This document shows positions 1-7,076 of a DNA stretch of 38,989 nucleotides, piece by piece. Where the stretch lies: contig CANSFH010000008.1 of assembly GCA_947646115.1 (NCBI GenBank), forward strand, positions 1 to 38,989, given 5' to 3'. The notes beneath the pieces are model-generated. The model had not been told where the DNA came from and searched no databases. It saw nothing but the letters and a program-made list of their open reading frames with translations. The stretch comes from an uncultured Mycoplasma sp. Lineage in GTDB: Bacteria; Bacillota_I; Bacilli_A; RF39; UBA660. The first letter of the stretch is position 1. Each line of letters opens with the position of its first letter. A program made the position numbers and the translations under genes.

Positions 1-1
1 T

Positions 2-75
2 AGGGGCGTGGTATAATGGTAGCATAGGAGTCTCCAAAACTTTTGATGGGAGTTCGATTCTCTCCGCCCCTGCCA
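2..75 (+). tRNA. trnW: tRNA-Trp (CCA anticodon)
   Basis: A complete tRNA with encoded CCA end. The acceptor stem 2-8 (AGGGGCG) pairs fully with 65-71 (CGCCCCT). The anticodon stem 27-31/39-43 encloses the loop CTCCAAA with anticodon CCA at 34-36. The T stem 48-52/60-64 carries the loop TTCGATT. The discriminator base is G72, followed by CCA at 73-75, as usual for bacterial tRNA-Trp. The D arm is small and imperfectly paired. Upstream sequence lies outside the window, so it may be the last gene of a tRNA cluster. Confidence 0.96.
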
Positions 76-115
76 TATGGAAAAATCGTCAAATTTTTTG
101 GCGTAAAAATATAGA

Positions 116-152
116 AAAAGGCATTGTAATTAAAGGGATTGCAGTGTCTTTT
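116..152 (+). terminator. strong hairpin after tRNA-Trp
   Basis: A 15-bp stem (116-130 with 138-152, including a few G-U pairs) with a 7-nt loop ends in CTTTT. It is placed to end the tRNA transcript. A smaller hairpin (CGTCAAA/TTTGGCG, 87-103) precedes it. Confidence 0.6.
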
Positions 153-189
153 AACTTTGTTAAAAATTAGGTGGAAAAATGAGATTTTT

Positions 190-363
190 AGTAAAAAATT
201 AGTAAAGGTCAAGGGAGTTAGAACAGGAAATTGATGTTGTCTGCTTTTGCAAAGTGAGTTATAACAAAGAAGAATATTAAGATTTAAAGGAACAAGCCTT
301 AGTGATAAAGATAAAAAAATTTTGTTGTTGTATTTTGATAAAGACAATTTGGCAAAAAATTAG
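190..363 (+). pseudogene. decayed paralogue of the 98-aa protein at 1419-1715
   Basis: No intact gene lies between the tRNA and base 686, but 190-363 is recognisably related to the intact gene at 1419-1715. One frame (265-363) reads QRRILRFKGTSL, then KKILLLYFDKDNL and a stop. This matches QGRILKVKTT and KKLLLIYFDRDNL of the intact protein, with about 12-14 residues deleted between the two blocks. Just upstream, GCA AAG TGA at 249-257 aligns with Ala-Lys-Cys, so a Cys codon has become TGA, and a frameshift follows. DNA similarity is also visible around TGCAAA and GAAGAATATT. It is a remnant without function as a protein. The rest of 364-600 shows no feature I can support. Confidence 0.65.
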
Positions 364-606
364 AACATAATAACATATAAAAAGTTTATTGGCAAAGGTT
401 GGGGGACATTGATATAGGTATGTTGTTTTATATGGCAATGATAAAAAGTTTGATTATTAATTTAAGTAAATGTATGAAGATAGTAAGAAAAATATAGTAA
501 TTTATATGCTAGTAAATATTTATATTATAATGGGAAACAACTAAAAATGAAGATGATATATTTAAGATGATTAGTATTATTAGTAATAGAGTTGTTGACT
601 AAAATA

Positions 607-615
607 TGTTATAAT
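607..615 (+). promoter_or_regulatory. extended -10 promoter for the 45-aa/JAMM genes
   Basis: TGTTATAAT fits the extended -10 form TGnTATAAT. TTGACT at 595-600 is too close to be its -35, so recognition would rest on the extended -10. A Shine-Dalgarno AAGGAGTGG lies at about 670-678, before the ATG at 687. Confidence 0.45.
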
Positions 616-686
616 AGTGATAGTTTAATATACGAGAAACGAAACCCTTTAAATATAGTTATTTTAATTAAGGAGTGGAAAAAATC

Positions 687-824
687 ATGTTGTTATCTGA
701 TGAAAAATGTTTGGAAATACTAAATAAATATGGAATTGCTATAAAAACTAATATTAATAATTTAGAAGATAAAAAGTATTTAAACAGTACATCAAGTAAT
801 AATGAATTGGATAGGAGATTATAA
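687..824 (+). CDS. small protein of 45 aa upstream of the JAMM gene
   Basis: ATG at 687 follows a good ribosome site (AAGGAGTGG). The reading frame gives 45 residues beginning MLLSDEKCLEILNKYGIAIK and stops with TAA immediately before the ATG of the JAMM-like gene, so the two are read together. The sequence is polar, with no signal peptide or membrane segment. The N-terminal half could form a helix. I do not recognise the family. Its tight coupling suggests a partner of the downstream protein, but that is inference. It could also be the truncated N-terminus of a longer protein. Confidence 0.6.
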   Translation: MLLSDEKCLEILNKYGIAIKTNINNLEDKKYLNSTSSNNELDRRL

Positions 825-1331
825 ATGAAAGTAATATTTACTGAAGGACATATTGATGCTATAAAAGATATGCTTGCAAAACAAGAAGCTGAACAATTGG
901 AACAGTTTGCGACAATGATTGGAAAATGTGATAGTAATGATTGTTTAGTCGTTGAAAGCTTTGAATTATGGGATAATTCAAAATTAAATCAAACTGAGAC
1001 AACTGTGCAACCTAATAGTGATGCAATGTGGGATACAATAGCATTCAATATGGATAGTCAAAATTGCGATTTTATTATTACTTTACATACTCATCCTGAA
1101 TATTATGGTACAAATCCAAGTGATGAAATTGATGAAAGTGATACTCAAGCATTTAAACATTGGACACAGAACTTTGATGACTTTGGAGGAAGAATATGTT
1201 TAAATGGAATTGTTACTAGAAGAGATGGTCTTTTATTAACTTATTATAATAAAGTTACTAAAAGGTTTTTAGATATTGATTATGAAATGGTTACTAGTAG
1301 AACAGATTCATCTATTTTTAATAAAAAATAA
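825..1331 (+). CDS. JAMM/MPN-like (JAB domain) putative metalloprotease, 168 aa
   Basis: The centre of the protein reads LHTHPEYYGTNPSDEID (about residues 87-103), which resembles the JAMM zinc motif HxHPx(n)PSxxD of the RadC/Mov34/Rhp51 families. Candidate ligands are His88, His90 and Asp100 or Asp103, and Glu44 could be the catalytic glutamate. The spacing carries one extra residue compared with RadC (HNHPxxxPxPSxxD), so activity is not certain. JAMM proteins cleave isopeptide or peptide bonds, often at the C-terminus of small ubiquitin-like or carrier proteins. No signal peptide is seen, so it should be cytoplasmic. An AGGAG ribosome site lies inside the end of the 45-aa gene and the stop and start are adjacent (TAAATG), so the pair is translationally coupled. 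The substrate is unknown. Confidence 0.6.
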   Translation: MKVIFTEGHIDAIKDMLAKQEAEQLEQFATMIGKCDSNDCLVVESFELWDNSKLNQTETTVQPNSDAMWDTIAFNMDSQNCDFIITLHTHPEYYGTNPSDEIDESDTQAFKHWTQNFDDFGGRICLNGIVTRRDGLLLTYYNKVTKRFLDIDYEMVTSRTDSSIFNKK

Positions 1332-1418
1332 AATTTAGATGTCATCCAATAGGAATGTTACTTCGAAATTTTGAAGTATTAGAATTTAGTTAATTATATT
1401 AATAGAAAGAAGTATTAA

Positions 1419-1715
1419 ATGGAATTTGAATGTGAACAATTTATTAAATCAGAAGCATTAGAAAAAAGAATAGAAACAATATGTAGTTTTAATAATGCAA
1501 AATGTGTATTTAATCAGGGAAGAATATTAAAAGTAAAAACTACTAATATTTGTTTTATTGAACCTCATAGAGTTGATATAACGATTAAAAATAAGAAATT
1601 ATTGTTAATATACTTTGATAGAGATAATTTATTTTTATACAATAGAACCATGCCAATTAAATTAAAACAATCAGATATACTGTTAAAATATATTAGAGGA
1701 AAAATAAATATATAA
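1419..1715 (+). CDS. uncharacterised 98-aa protein
   Basis: A basic soluble protein with no signal peptide, membrane segment or motif I can name. It has hydrophobic beta-like stretches such as KKLLLIYFDRDNLFLYN. It lies 87 bp after the JAMM-like gene and may share its transcript. A decayed copy lies at 190-363, so this family was present at least twice, flanking the JAMM gene. Such repeated small accessory proteins beside a tRNA are typical of islands (immunity or partner proteins), but no function can be assigned. The ribosome site (GAAAGAAG) is weak. Confidence 0.6.
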   Translation: MEFECEQFIKSEALEKRIETICSFNNAKCVFNQGRILKVKTTNICFIEPHRVDITIKNKKLLLIYFDRDNLFLYNRTMPIKLKQSDILLKYIRGKINI

Positions 1716-1725
1716 AAGACAGATG

Positions 1726-1754
1726 TTTACTACTAAAAAAGATTATGCTATAAT
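1726..1754 (+). promoter_or_regulatory. sigmaA-type promoter of the 540-aa surface protein
   Basis: TTTACT (1726-1731), a 17-bp spacer and TATAAT (1749-1754), with TG forming an extended -10. The gene starts at 1820. Confidence 0.65.
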
Positions 1755-1819
1755 ACAATTATAATAAGGTAAGTTTATTGTATTAAACTTAAATTGTGTG
1801 TGTATGAGGAGTAGGTAGT

Positions 1820-3442
1820 ATGAGTTTTTTTAGTTGCCCTGATTGTGGAGAAAAAATATCTTTAAAAGATAAAAAGTGTAATAATTGTAATACAGAATTT
1901 TCAGATGAATTAAAAAAGAAGATTCTTACTATGAAGGTAATTATAGCTGTAGGTGGAGGATTTTTAATTTTTGGTATTATCTTATATTTTTTATTTAAAA
2001 CTGATTCAAGTGATATTAGTAATAAAGAACTATTAAATTATAATACTAACTACTATATGCAAGAAGATAATAATTATTATATTATGTTTTTAAAGAAAAC
2101 TGATACGACAGGTACTTGTTATATGCAAGTATCTACAGAAAGTTGTAATTATGAAATAGTAGATAATAATAAAATAATTATAAATAGCGAAATGACTAAT
2201 AGAGGCGTAAAACTTAAAATGTATTCAGCTTATAATATCATTGATAAGGATACAATTAAGCGAGTAGAAATTAATATAAGTTCTAAAGATATAAATCCAT
2301 CTCCAACTGCAGATGATACTATATTTACAACTGATTATGATTCAACTGAAAAGAAGGAATTTACTTTAAATGCACCATATTATAAAAAATATTCTTTAGC
2401 AGGTGATAGTAAGAATCCGAAAGCGACAATTGAATTTTTATCAGCAAGTGTTTGTGATATTGATTTTAGTAAGTCGGCAAAATCGGTAGATATTGGTCGT
2501 AGAGAATATATGCATATTAGTTATACTAAAGGATTATGTACTTATGAAAAGTTAAATGATTATGATTTGAAAATTAAATATACTGGTACATTTAGTATTA
2601 TTCATCCAGTATCTCAATTAAGTGTTTATAATATACCAGTATTTAATAATGTTAATAATGAAATGAGAATAACATTTGAAGAAGGTTATAATTCATTTAA
2701 CATAACTAATGGTAAATGGGCTTATAGTAATTTTGCTTTATATTTTAAAGATGATACAACAAATGATAAAGATGATGACACTAATAATGATAATTCTGTA
2801 AATAGTGATGTAAATAATGATGATAATCAAAATTCATCTAATGGTGGTAATTCTAGTAACTCAAATACAGATAAAAATGAAAATAATAATCAAGATACAT
2901 CATTAAAGCCTAAATATGAATATCGTTATCGTGATAGAAAAGAAGAAGAAAAATGGAGTAGTTGGAGTAATTGGAGTACTAATAAAGTTAGTGCAACAGA
3001 TAATAAAGAAGTAGAAACTAGAGAAGTTGAAAAACAAACATATAAAACAATATATAAATATAAACATTATATTTGTCCAAAACCGACAACATTAACTCCT
3101 TATGGAAATGCAACACCATATGATGCAAATTGTTCAGGTGGGTATTGGGAATATGTTGAAAGTGAGTATGTTTTTAAAAAGGGTGGTAATTCATCTAGTG
3201 TAGGCTGTAATAATGGTTATGGGGGGTACTTCGACTATAAAAAATATTCAACAATGACTAAAAAAGAACAATGTTGGTTTCAGGATAAAAAGGAAGAAAT
3301 TCCAGATAAAGTTGTAAATGTTACGGAATATAGATATAGAGTAAAATCTGTTAATACAACTTGGGGAGATTGGAGTAATTGGTCTAGTACAGAATATAAA
3401 GAAACTGAAAATAGACAAGTTGAAGTTAGAAGAGTTTCATAA
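1820..3442 (+). CDS. zinc-ribbon, membrane-anchored surface protein with two WSxWS-type repeats, 540 aa
   Basis: Residues 1-23 hold two CxxC knuckles (Cys6/Cys9 and Cys20/Cys23), a zinc ribbon that would stay in the cytoplasm. A single membrane helix follows at about 38-60, and the remaining 480 residues are predicted outside. They comprise a beta-rich segment, a low-complexity linker rich in Asp, Asn and Ser (about 313-362), and two copies of a tryptophan module. The first copy is YEYRYRDRK...WSSWSNWS...VETREVEKQ. The second is TEYRYRVKS...WGDWSNWS...ETENRQVEVRRV. They are separated by a Cys-containing insert. The module resembles Trp/Arg ladder repeats found on surface proteins of many gut Firmicutes. 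It has its own promoter and terminator. The role (adhesion or wall contact) is inferred from layout only. Confidence 0.7.
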   Translation: MSFFSCPDCGEKISLKDKKCNNCNTEFSDELKKKILTMKVIIAVGGGFLIFGIILYFLFKTDSSDISNKELLNYNTNYYMQEDNNYYIMFLKKTDTTGTCYMQVSTESCNYEIVDNNKIIINSEMTNRGVKLKMYSAYNIIDKDTIKRVEINISSKDINPSPTADDTIFTTDYDSTEKKEFTLNAPYYKKYSLAGDSKNPKATIEFLSASVCDIDFSKSAKSVDIGRREYMHISYTKGLCTYEKLNDYDLKIKYTGTFSIIHPVSQLSVYNIPVFNNVNNEMRITFEEGYNSFNITNGKWAYSNFALYFKDDTTNDKDDDTNNDNSVNSDVNNDDNQNSSNGGNSSNSNTDKNENNNQDTSLKPKYEYRYRDRKEEEKWSSWSNWSTNKVSATDNKEVETREVEKQTYKTIYKYKHYICPKPTTLTPYGNATPYDANCSGGYWEYVESEYVFKKGGNSSSVGCNNGYGGYFDYKKYSTMTKKEQCWFQDKKEEIPDKVVNVTEYRYRVKSVNTTWGDWSNWSSTEYKETENRQVEVRRVS

Positions 3443-3468
3443 AGTATCATTAAATTGGTACTTTTTTT
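3442..3468 (+). terminator. terminator of the surface protein gene
   Basis: Stem AAGTATC (3442-3448) with GGTACTT (3457-3463), an 8-nt loop, then a T run. It begins at the stop codon. Confidence 0.6.
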
Positions 3469-3497
3469 AACTTTTATAAGATAATGATAATATAAGA

Positions 3498-3670
3498 GTT
3501 ATTGATAGTTTTGAAGGTGTCTTTAGAGATGGTCCTAACATTGGGTATTGTAGTATGCTTCAAAACAATTAAGTTATATTGAAGAAAATAGCTATGACCC
3601 TACTATAGATCCGACATATTTAGTAGCAAGAGTATTTACAAGAGATACTGCCCTTAAATCAAATAAGTAA
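3498..3670 (+). pseudogene. fragment of a decayed coding sequence
   Basis: This 333-bp gap (3443-3775) holds no intact gene. One frame reads IDSFEGVFRDGPNIGYC and then stops. A second frame continues from about 3549 with QLSYIEENSYDPTIDP and ends at TAA 3668-3670 after TRDTALKSNK. The coding-like composition in two adjoining frames suggests the 3' end of a dead gene with frameshifts. I cannot name the family. Confidence 0.35.
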
Positions 3671-3722
3671 CTGTAAGTTGAGTATTAATTATTGGTGCAT
3701 TATAGTAAAACTATAGATTTTG

Positions 3723-3731
3723 TGGTATAAT
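3723..3731 (+). promoter_or_regulatory. extended -10 promoter of the glycosyltransferase operon
   Basis: TGGTATAAT fits TGnTATAAT, 44 bp before the ATG at 3776. No clear -35 hexamer is seen. Confidence 0.45.
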
Positions 3732-3775
3732 AAAAAGTGAAAAAAAGTTTATACTTAATTTAGTGGTGAATTATT

Positions 3776-5305
3776 ATGAGTATTTTAAAGAAAGTAAAAG
3801 ATAATTTTAAAGAAAAGGAAAAATTGAAAATAGTATTATATTGTTTTTTAATTTCTTTTTTTGTTTTACTTTTAACTAGTAAATGCTCGTTTTTGTATCC
3901 CTTTAATGATTGGGTAGATGCTAATGCTTTTTTTACAGTTGGTAAAAGCATGATGAACGGTGTAGTGCCATATCGGGATTTGTTTGAACAAAAAGGAATA
4001 CTATTATATCTTATTTATGGGATAGGATATCTTATTTCCAATACTACTTTTATTGGAATATTTATATTAGAAATTATATTTTGGACAATAAGTCTTTATT
4101 ATGTTTATAAAATTGTTACATTATTTTTAAATAAAGAAATGGCATATATTATTATTCCAATTTTTGCAACTATAATATGCGTAAGTGCTGCTTTTATGCA
4201 TGGTGGTGGTGCAGAAGAATTTTGTTTGCCTTTTTTTGCAATTTCTATGTACTACTATTTAGCTCACTTTAAAGAAAAAGATATAACTTATAAAAGATTG
4301 TTTATATCTGGATTTTTAGCAGGGGGAGTATTTTTAATTAAGTATACATTACTTGGTTTTTGGTTTGCATTTATGGCAACAATATTCTTTAGTTTATTAT
4401 TTAAAAAAGAATATAAAAAAGCTTTTATTTCTTGTATTTATTTTTTACTGGGGATGTCTATTCCTATAATACTTGCTATCATTTATTTAGGAGTGAATGG
4501 TGCAATATTAGATTTTATAAATGTATATTTTAAAGTTAATATGACTGCTTATAATAATGAAGCTGCAAATTTTTTTGATAAATTAGTTAAAATTTATGGT
4601 GGATTTATTTCATCGTCATATAAAAGTGGAATTATAGTACTTTTACTTTTAGCTTTATTTCCAATATTAATAATTTTTTTAGATTTGAAAAAAAGTGGAA
4701 AAGTATATATAGTAATAGTTTATTTTTTAACAATGTTAGGAGTTTTCTTTGGATTACGCTTTTATAATTATTATTTATTTCCAATGTTAATATTTTTGAT
4801 AATAAGTTTGATAGTTGTCTTTACTTTTATCAAAAGATTTATTAAAATAAGAAGTAATAAAGTTTTAGTTATAGGAACTTTGTTGATCTGTCTTATTTGT
4901 GCATATAATTTTGCTAATTATAAAGATTTTAGATTTACTAAAAAAGAAGATTTATTTCAATATAAATTTGCAAAAATAATTAATGAGTATGATAATCCAA
5001 CATTAGTAAATATGGGATTTTTAGATGCTGGTGTTTATACGACAACGGGTATAATACCTACTACGTATTATTTTGAAAAACAAAATATTGCTTATAGTGA
5101 GTATCCATATAATTTAGATGCTTTTAATGAGTATATAAATAACCAAAAGACAGATTTTATAGTTTATTATACAAAGAATAATTTAGATAAATTAATAAGT
5201 AAAGAAACTTTGTTATTTGAAAAGTATGACTTGATAAGTAGTGAAAGACAAAAATTTGAAAATAAGGATTATAAAGCTTATTTATTTAAAAAGAAAGAAG
5301 TGTAG
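3776..5305 (+). CDS. polytopic membrane glycosyltransferase, GT39/PMT-like (GT-C fold), 509 aa
   Basis: An integral membrane protein with about ten or more hydrophobic helices between residues 20 and 395 and a soluble C-terminal part of about 100 residues. The first outer loop contains DWVDANAFFTVGKSM followed by VVPYRDLFEQKG. This acidic loop plus PYRD..xQKG is typical of GT-C enzymes of the PMT/ArnT type, which transfer sugars from a lipid-phosphate donor. The following gene, only 3 bp away, encodes a DPM1/GtrB-type enzyme that would make such a donor (undecaprenyl-phosphate sugar). The pair therefore probably glycosylates a wall polymer or surface protein. The acceptor and sugar are unknown. 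The ATG follows GTGGTGA as ribosome site. Confidence 0.72.
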   Translation: MSILKKVKDNFKEKEKLKIVLYCFLISFFVLLLTSKCSFLYPFNDWVDANAFFTVGKSMMNGVVPYRDLFEQKGILLYLIYGIGYLISNTTFIGIFILEIIFWTISLYYVYKIVTLFLNKEMAYIIIPIFATIICVSAAFMHGGGAEEFCLPFFAISMYYYLAHFKEKDITYKRLFISGFLAGGVFLIKYTLLGFWFAFMATIFFSLLFKKEYKKAFISCIYFLLGMSIPIILAIIYLGVNGAILDFINVYFKVNMTAYNNEAANFFDKLVKIYGGFISSSYKSGIIVLLLLALFPILIIFLDLKKSGKVYIVIVYFLTMLGVFFGLRFYNYYLFPMLIFLIISLIVVFTFIKRFIKIRSNKVLVIGTLLICLICAYNFANYKDFRFTKKEDLFQYKFAKIINEYDNPTLVNMGFLDAGVYTTTGIIPTTYYFEKQNIAYSEYPYNLDAFNEYINNQKTDFIVYYTKNNLDKLISKETLLFEKYDLISSERQKFENKDYKAYLFKKKEV

Positions 5306-5308
5306 GAA

Positions 5309-6256
5309 ATGAGTAAAGTATTATATATGGTACTTCCTTGTTTTAATGAGGGAGAAGTATTACCAGAAACCTCAAAACAATTAAAAGAAAAAGTAGAGGA
5401 TTTAATTGCCAAAAATAAAATATCTAAAAAAAGTAAAATAATGTTTGTAGATGATGGTTCTAAAGATAATACTTGGGAGTTAATTCAAAATTTAGCAGAT
5501 AATGATAATTTGTTTGCAGGTGTAAAATTATCAAGAAATAAAGGGCATCAAAATGCTTTATTAGCAGGTTTAATGACTGCGAAAGAGAAAGCTGATATTG
5601 TAATTTCTATGGATGCGGATTTACAAGATGATATAGGTGTTATTGAGTCTATGGTTGATAAAAATAACGAAGGTTATGATGTTGTATACGGAGTTAGAAG
5701 TAGTAGGAAAAAAGACTCTTTCTTTAAAAGATTCACAGCACAATCATTTTATAAGGTAATGACTTTTTTAGGAGTAGATATTGTATATAATCATGCTGAT
5801 TGTAGATTGATGAGTAAAAGAGCTCTTGATGGTTTAGAAAAGTTTCAGGAAGTTAATTTATTTTTAAGAGGGATAGTTCCACAAATTGGTTATAAAAGTA
5901 CAGTTGTATATTATGAACGAAATAAAAGATTTGCTGGAGAATCAAAATATCCTCTTAAAAAAATGTTATCATTTGCTTTTGATGGTATTACTTCATTTAG
6001 TATTAAGCCATTAAGATTAATTTTGGCTTTAGGAGTATTTATTTTAATGATTAGTATATTAATTATGATTTATTCTTTAATCGTTAAAATAATGGGGCAC
6101 ACAGTTGATGGTTGGACATTTATTGTAATTTCCATTTGGTTTATTGGTGGTTTACAAATGATTTCTATTGGTGTCATTGGTGAATATATAGGTAAGATAT
6201 ATAATGAGGCAAAAAGACGTCCTAGATATATTATTGAGACTATTATTGATAAATAA
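5309..6256 (+). CDS. GT2 family glycosyltransferase, DPM1/GtrB-like, 315 aa
   Basis: The N-terminal GT-A domain has LPCFNEGEVL (about 9-18), the nucleotide-binding FVDDGSKDNTW (about 46-56) and MDADLQDD (about 98-105), as in polyprenyl-phosphate glucosyl/mannosyltransferases. Two membrane helices lie in the C-terminal third (about 233-257 and 270-295). This is the GtrB/YkoT layout, which loads a sugar from a nucleotide onto undecaprenyl phosphate on the inner face of the membrane. It sits 3 bp after the GT39-like gene, which would use the lipid-linked sugar. Length fits the family. Confidence 0.87.
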   Translation: MSKVLYMVLPCFNEGEVLPETSKQLKEKVEDLIAKNKISKKSKIMFVDDGSKDNTWELIQNLADNDNLFAGVKLSRNKGHQNALLAGLMTAKEKADIVISMDADLQDDIGVIESMVDKNNEGYDVVYGVRSSRKKDSFFKRFTAQSFYKVMTFLGVDIVYNHADCRLMSKRALDGLEKFQEVNLFLRGIVPQIGYKSTVVYYERNKRFAGESKYPLKKMLSFAFDGITSFSIKPLRLILALGVFILMISILIMIYSLIVKIMGHTVDGWTFIVISIWFIGGLQMISIGVIGEYIGKIYNEAKRRPRYIIETIIDK

Positions 6257-6276
6257 ATTTTAGGTTGGGGGATTTT

Positions 6277-7044
6277 ATGGCATTAGGTTTTGAACAAGAA
6301 ATAAAAGTTTTTATGATTTTTGATGTTTTAGGTGATATGGAAAGAACAGGGCCTAAAATATGGCAAGTAAATCGTAAAAGATTAGAAGATATTAAAGACC
6401 ACGTATTTGATTTACAAATAATGTATAAATTAATTAAGAACAAATTGCCTATTAAATTAGATGATGAAAAGATGGAAGATTACTTTTATTTTCATGATTT
6501 ACCAGAAGCTATTACAGGCGATATTACAAAATTTGAAGGTGTTAGTTCCGAGGAGAAAAGAAGAGTAACATCTAAAGCTATAGATTATTTAGCAGAACTT
6601 TTTAGCGGTTTATTTGATGTTTCAAGTATAATATATGGATTTGAAGACCAAACTGATTTAGAGGCAAAAATAGCAAAAATGTTTGATAGTATTCATTCTT
6701 CAACAACTTTTATGAAATATCAATCTGAACAAAATATAGATGGAAATAATCTAAATCTTATTCCTGCTTTAAGATATAATGCTTTTGTTGCTAATGAGCT
6801 TGCTAGTGGTAAAGATGTAGCTGATATATTTTTTGATTTTCATTATCAAGCATTAGCTATCTCTGATGAAGAGTGCTTAAGATATGGGATAAGTAGAGAA
6901 ATAGCTGATAGAATTGTAGAGGTTATGAGAGTTTTTATGCAAACGTTTTATAGTCATAAATTAGGGGGAACATTATTGGTTAATTCAAGTGAATTTCCGC
7001 AGGATGCGACTATTTATAACTCGTATATTAATGAAAAAAGATAA
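6277..7044 (+). CDS. HD-domain hydrolase, YfbR/5'-nucleotidase-like
   Basis: The protein has the HD signature. An early His lies in IKDHVFDLQ (about 44-52), HD lies in YFHDLPEAITGDITKF (about 70-85), and a later Asp lies near MFDSIHSS. This pattern matches YfbR-like HD phosphohydrolases that remove phosphate from deoxynucleoside monophosphates. It lacks membrane segments. I chose ATG 6277, which has GGGG as ribosome site 6 nt upstream; an in-frame TTG at 6265 would add four residues. It may be co-transcribed with the glycosyltransferases but is functionally separate. The C-terminus (INEKR) lies inside a long inverted repeat shared with the convergent nagZ gene. Confidence 0.75.
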   Translation: MALGFEQEIKVFMIFDVLGDMERTGPKIWQVNRKRLEDIKDHVFDLQIMYKLIKNKLPIKLDDEKMEDYFYFHDLPEAITGDITKFEGVSSEEKRRVTSKAIDYLAELFSGLFDVSSIIYGFEDQTDLEAKIAKMFDSIHSSTTFMKYQSEQNIDGNNLNLIPALRYNAFVANELASGKDVADIFFDFHYQALAISDEECLRYGISREIADRIVEVMRVFMQTFYSHKLGGTLLVNSSEFPQDATIYNSYINEKR

Positions 7045-7076
7045 GAGTACAAAAATTCTTATCTTTTTTCATTAAT
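7027..7076. terminator. bidirectional terminator in a 20-bp inverted repeat
   Basis: Bases 7027-7046 (ATTAATGAAAAAAGATAAGA) are a perfect inverted repeat of 7057-7076, with a 10-nt loop. The A/T runs give a U tract on both strands. The repeat contains the stop codons of both converging genes. Confidence 0.85.

Noticed and set aside
595..615. TTGACT followed by TATAAT as a full promoter
   Set aside because: The spacer is only 9 bp. I keep the extended -10 but not this -35.
1359..1378. Small hairpin TACTTC/GAAGTA between the JAMM and 98-aa genes
   Set aside because: It has a 6-bp stem and no T tract, so a terminator cannot be supported.
2930..3440. WSxWS repeats as thrombospondin type 1 domains
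   Set aside because: The Trp spacing is similar, but the conserved Cys pattern of those domains is absent.
3760..3951. Open frame on the minus strand over the start of the GT39-like gene
   Set aside because: It lies antisense to a convincing membrane protein gene, lacks a ribosome site and has low-complexity content.
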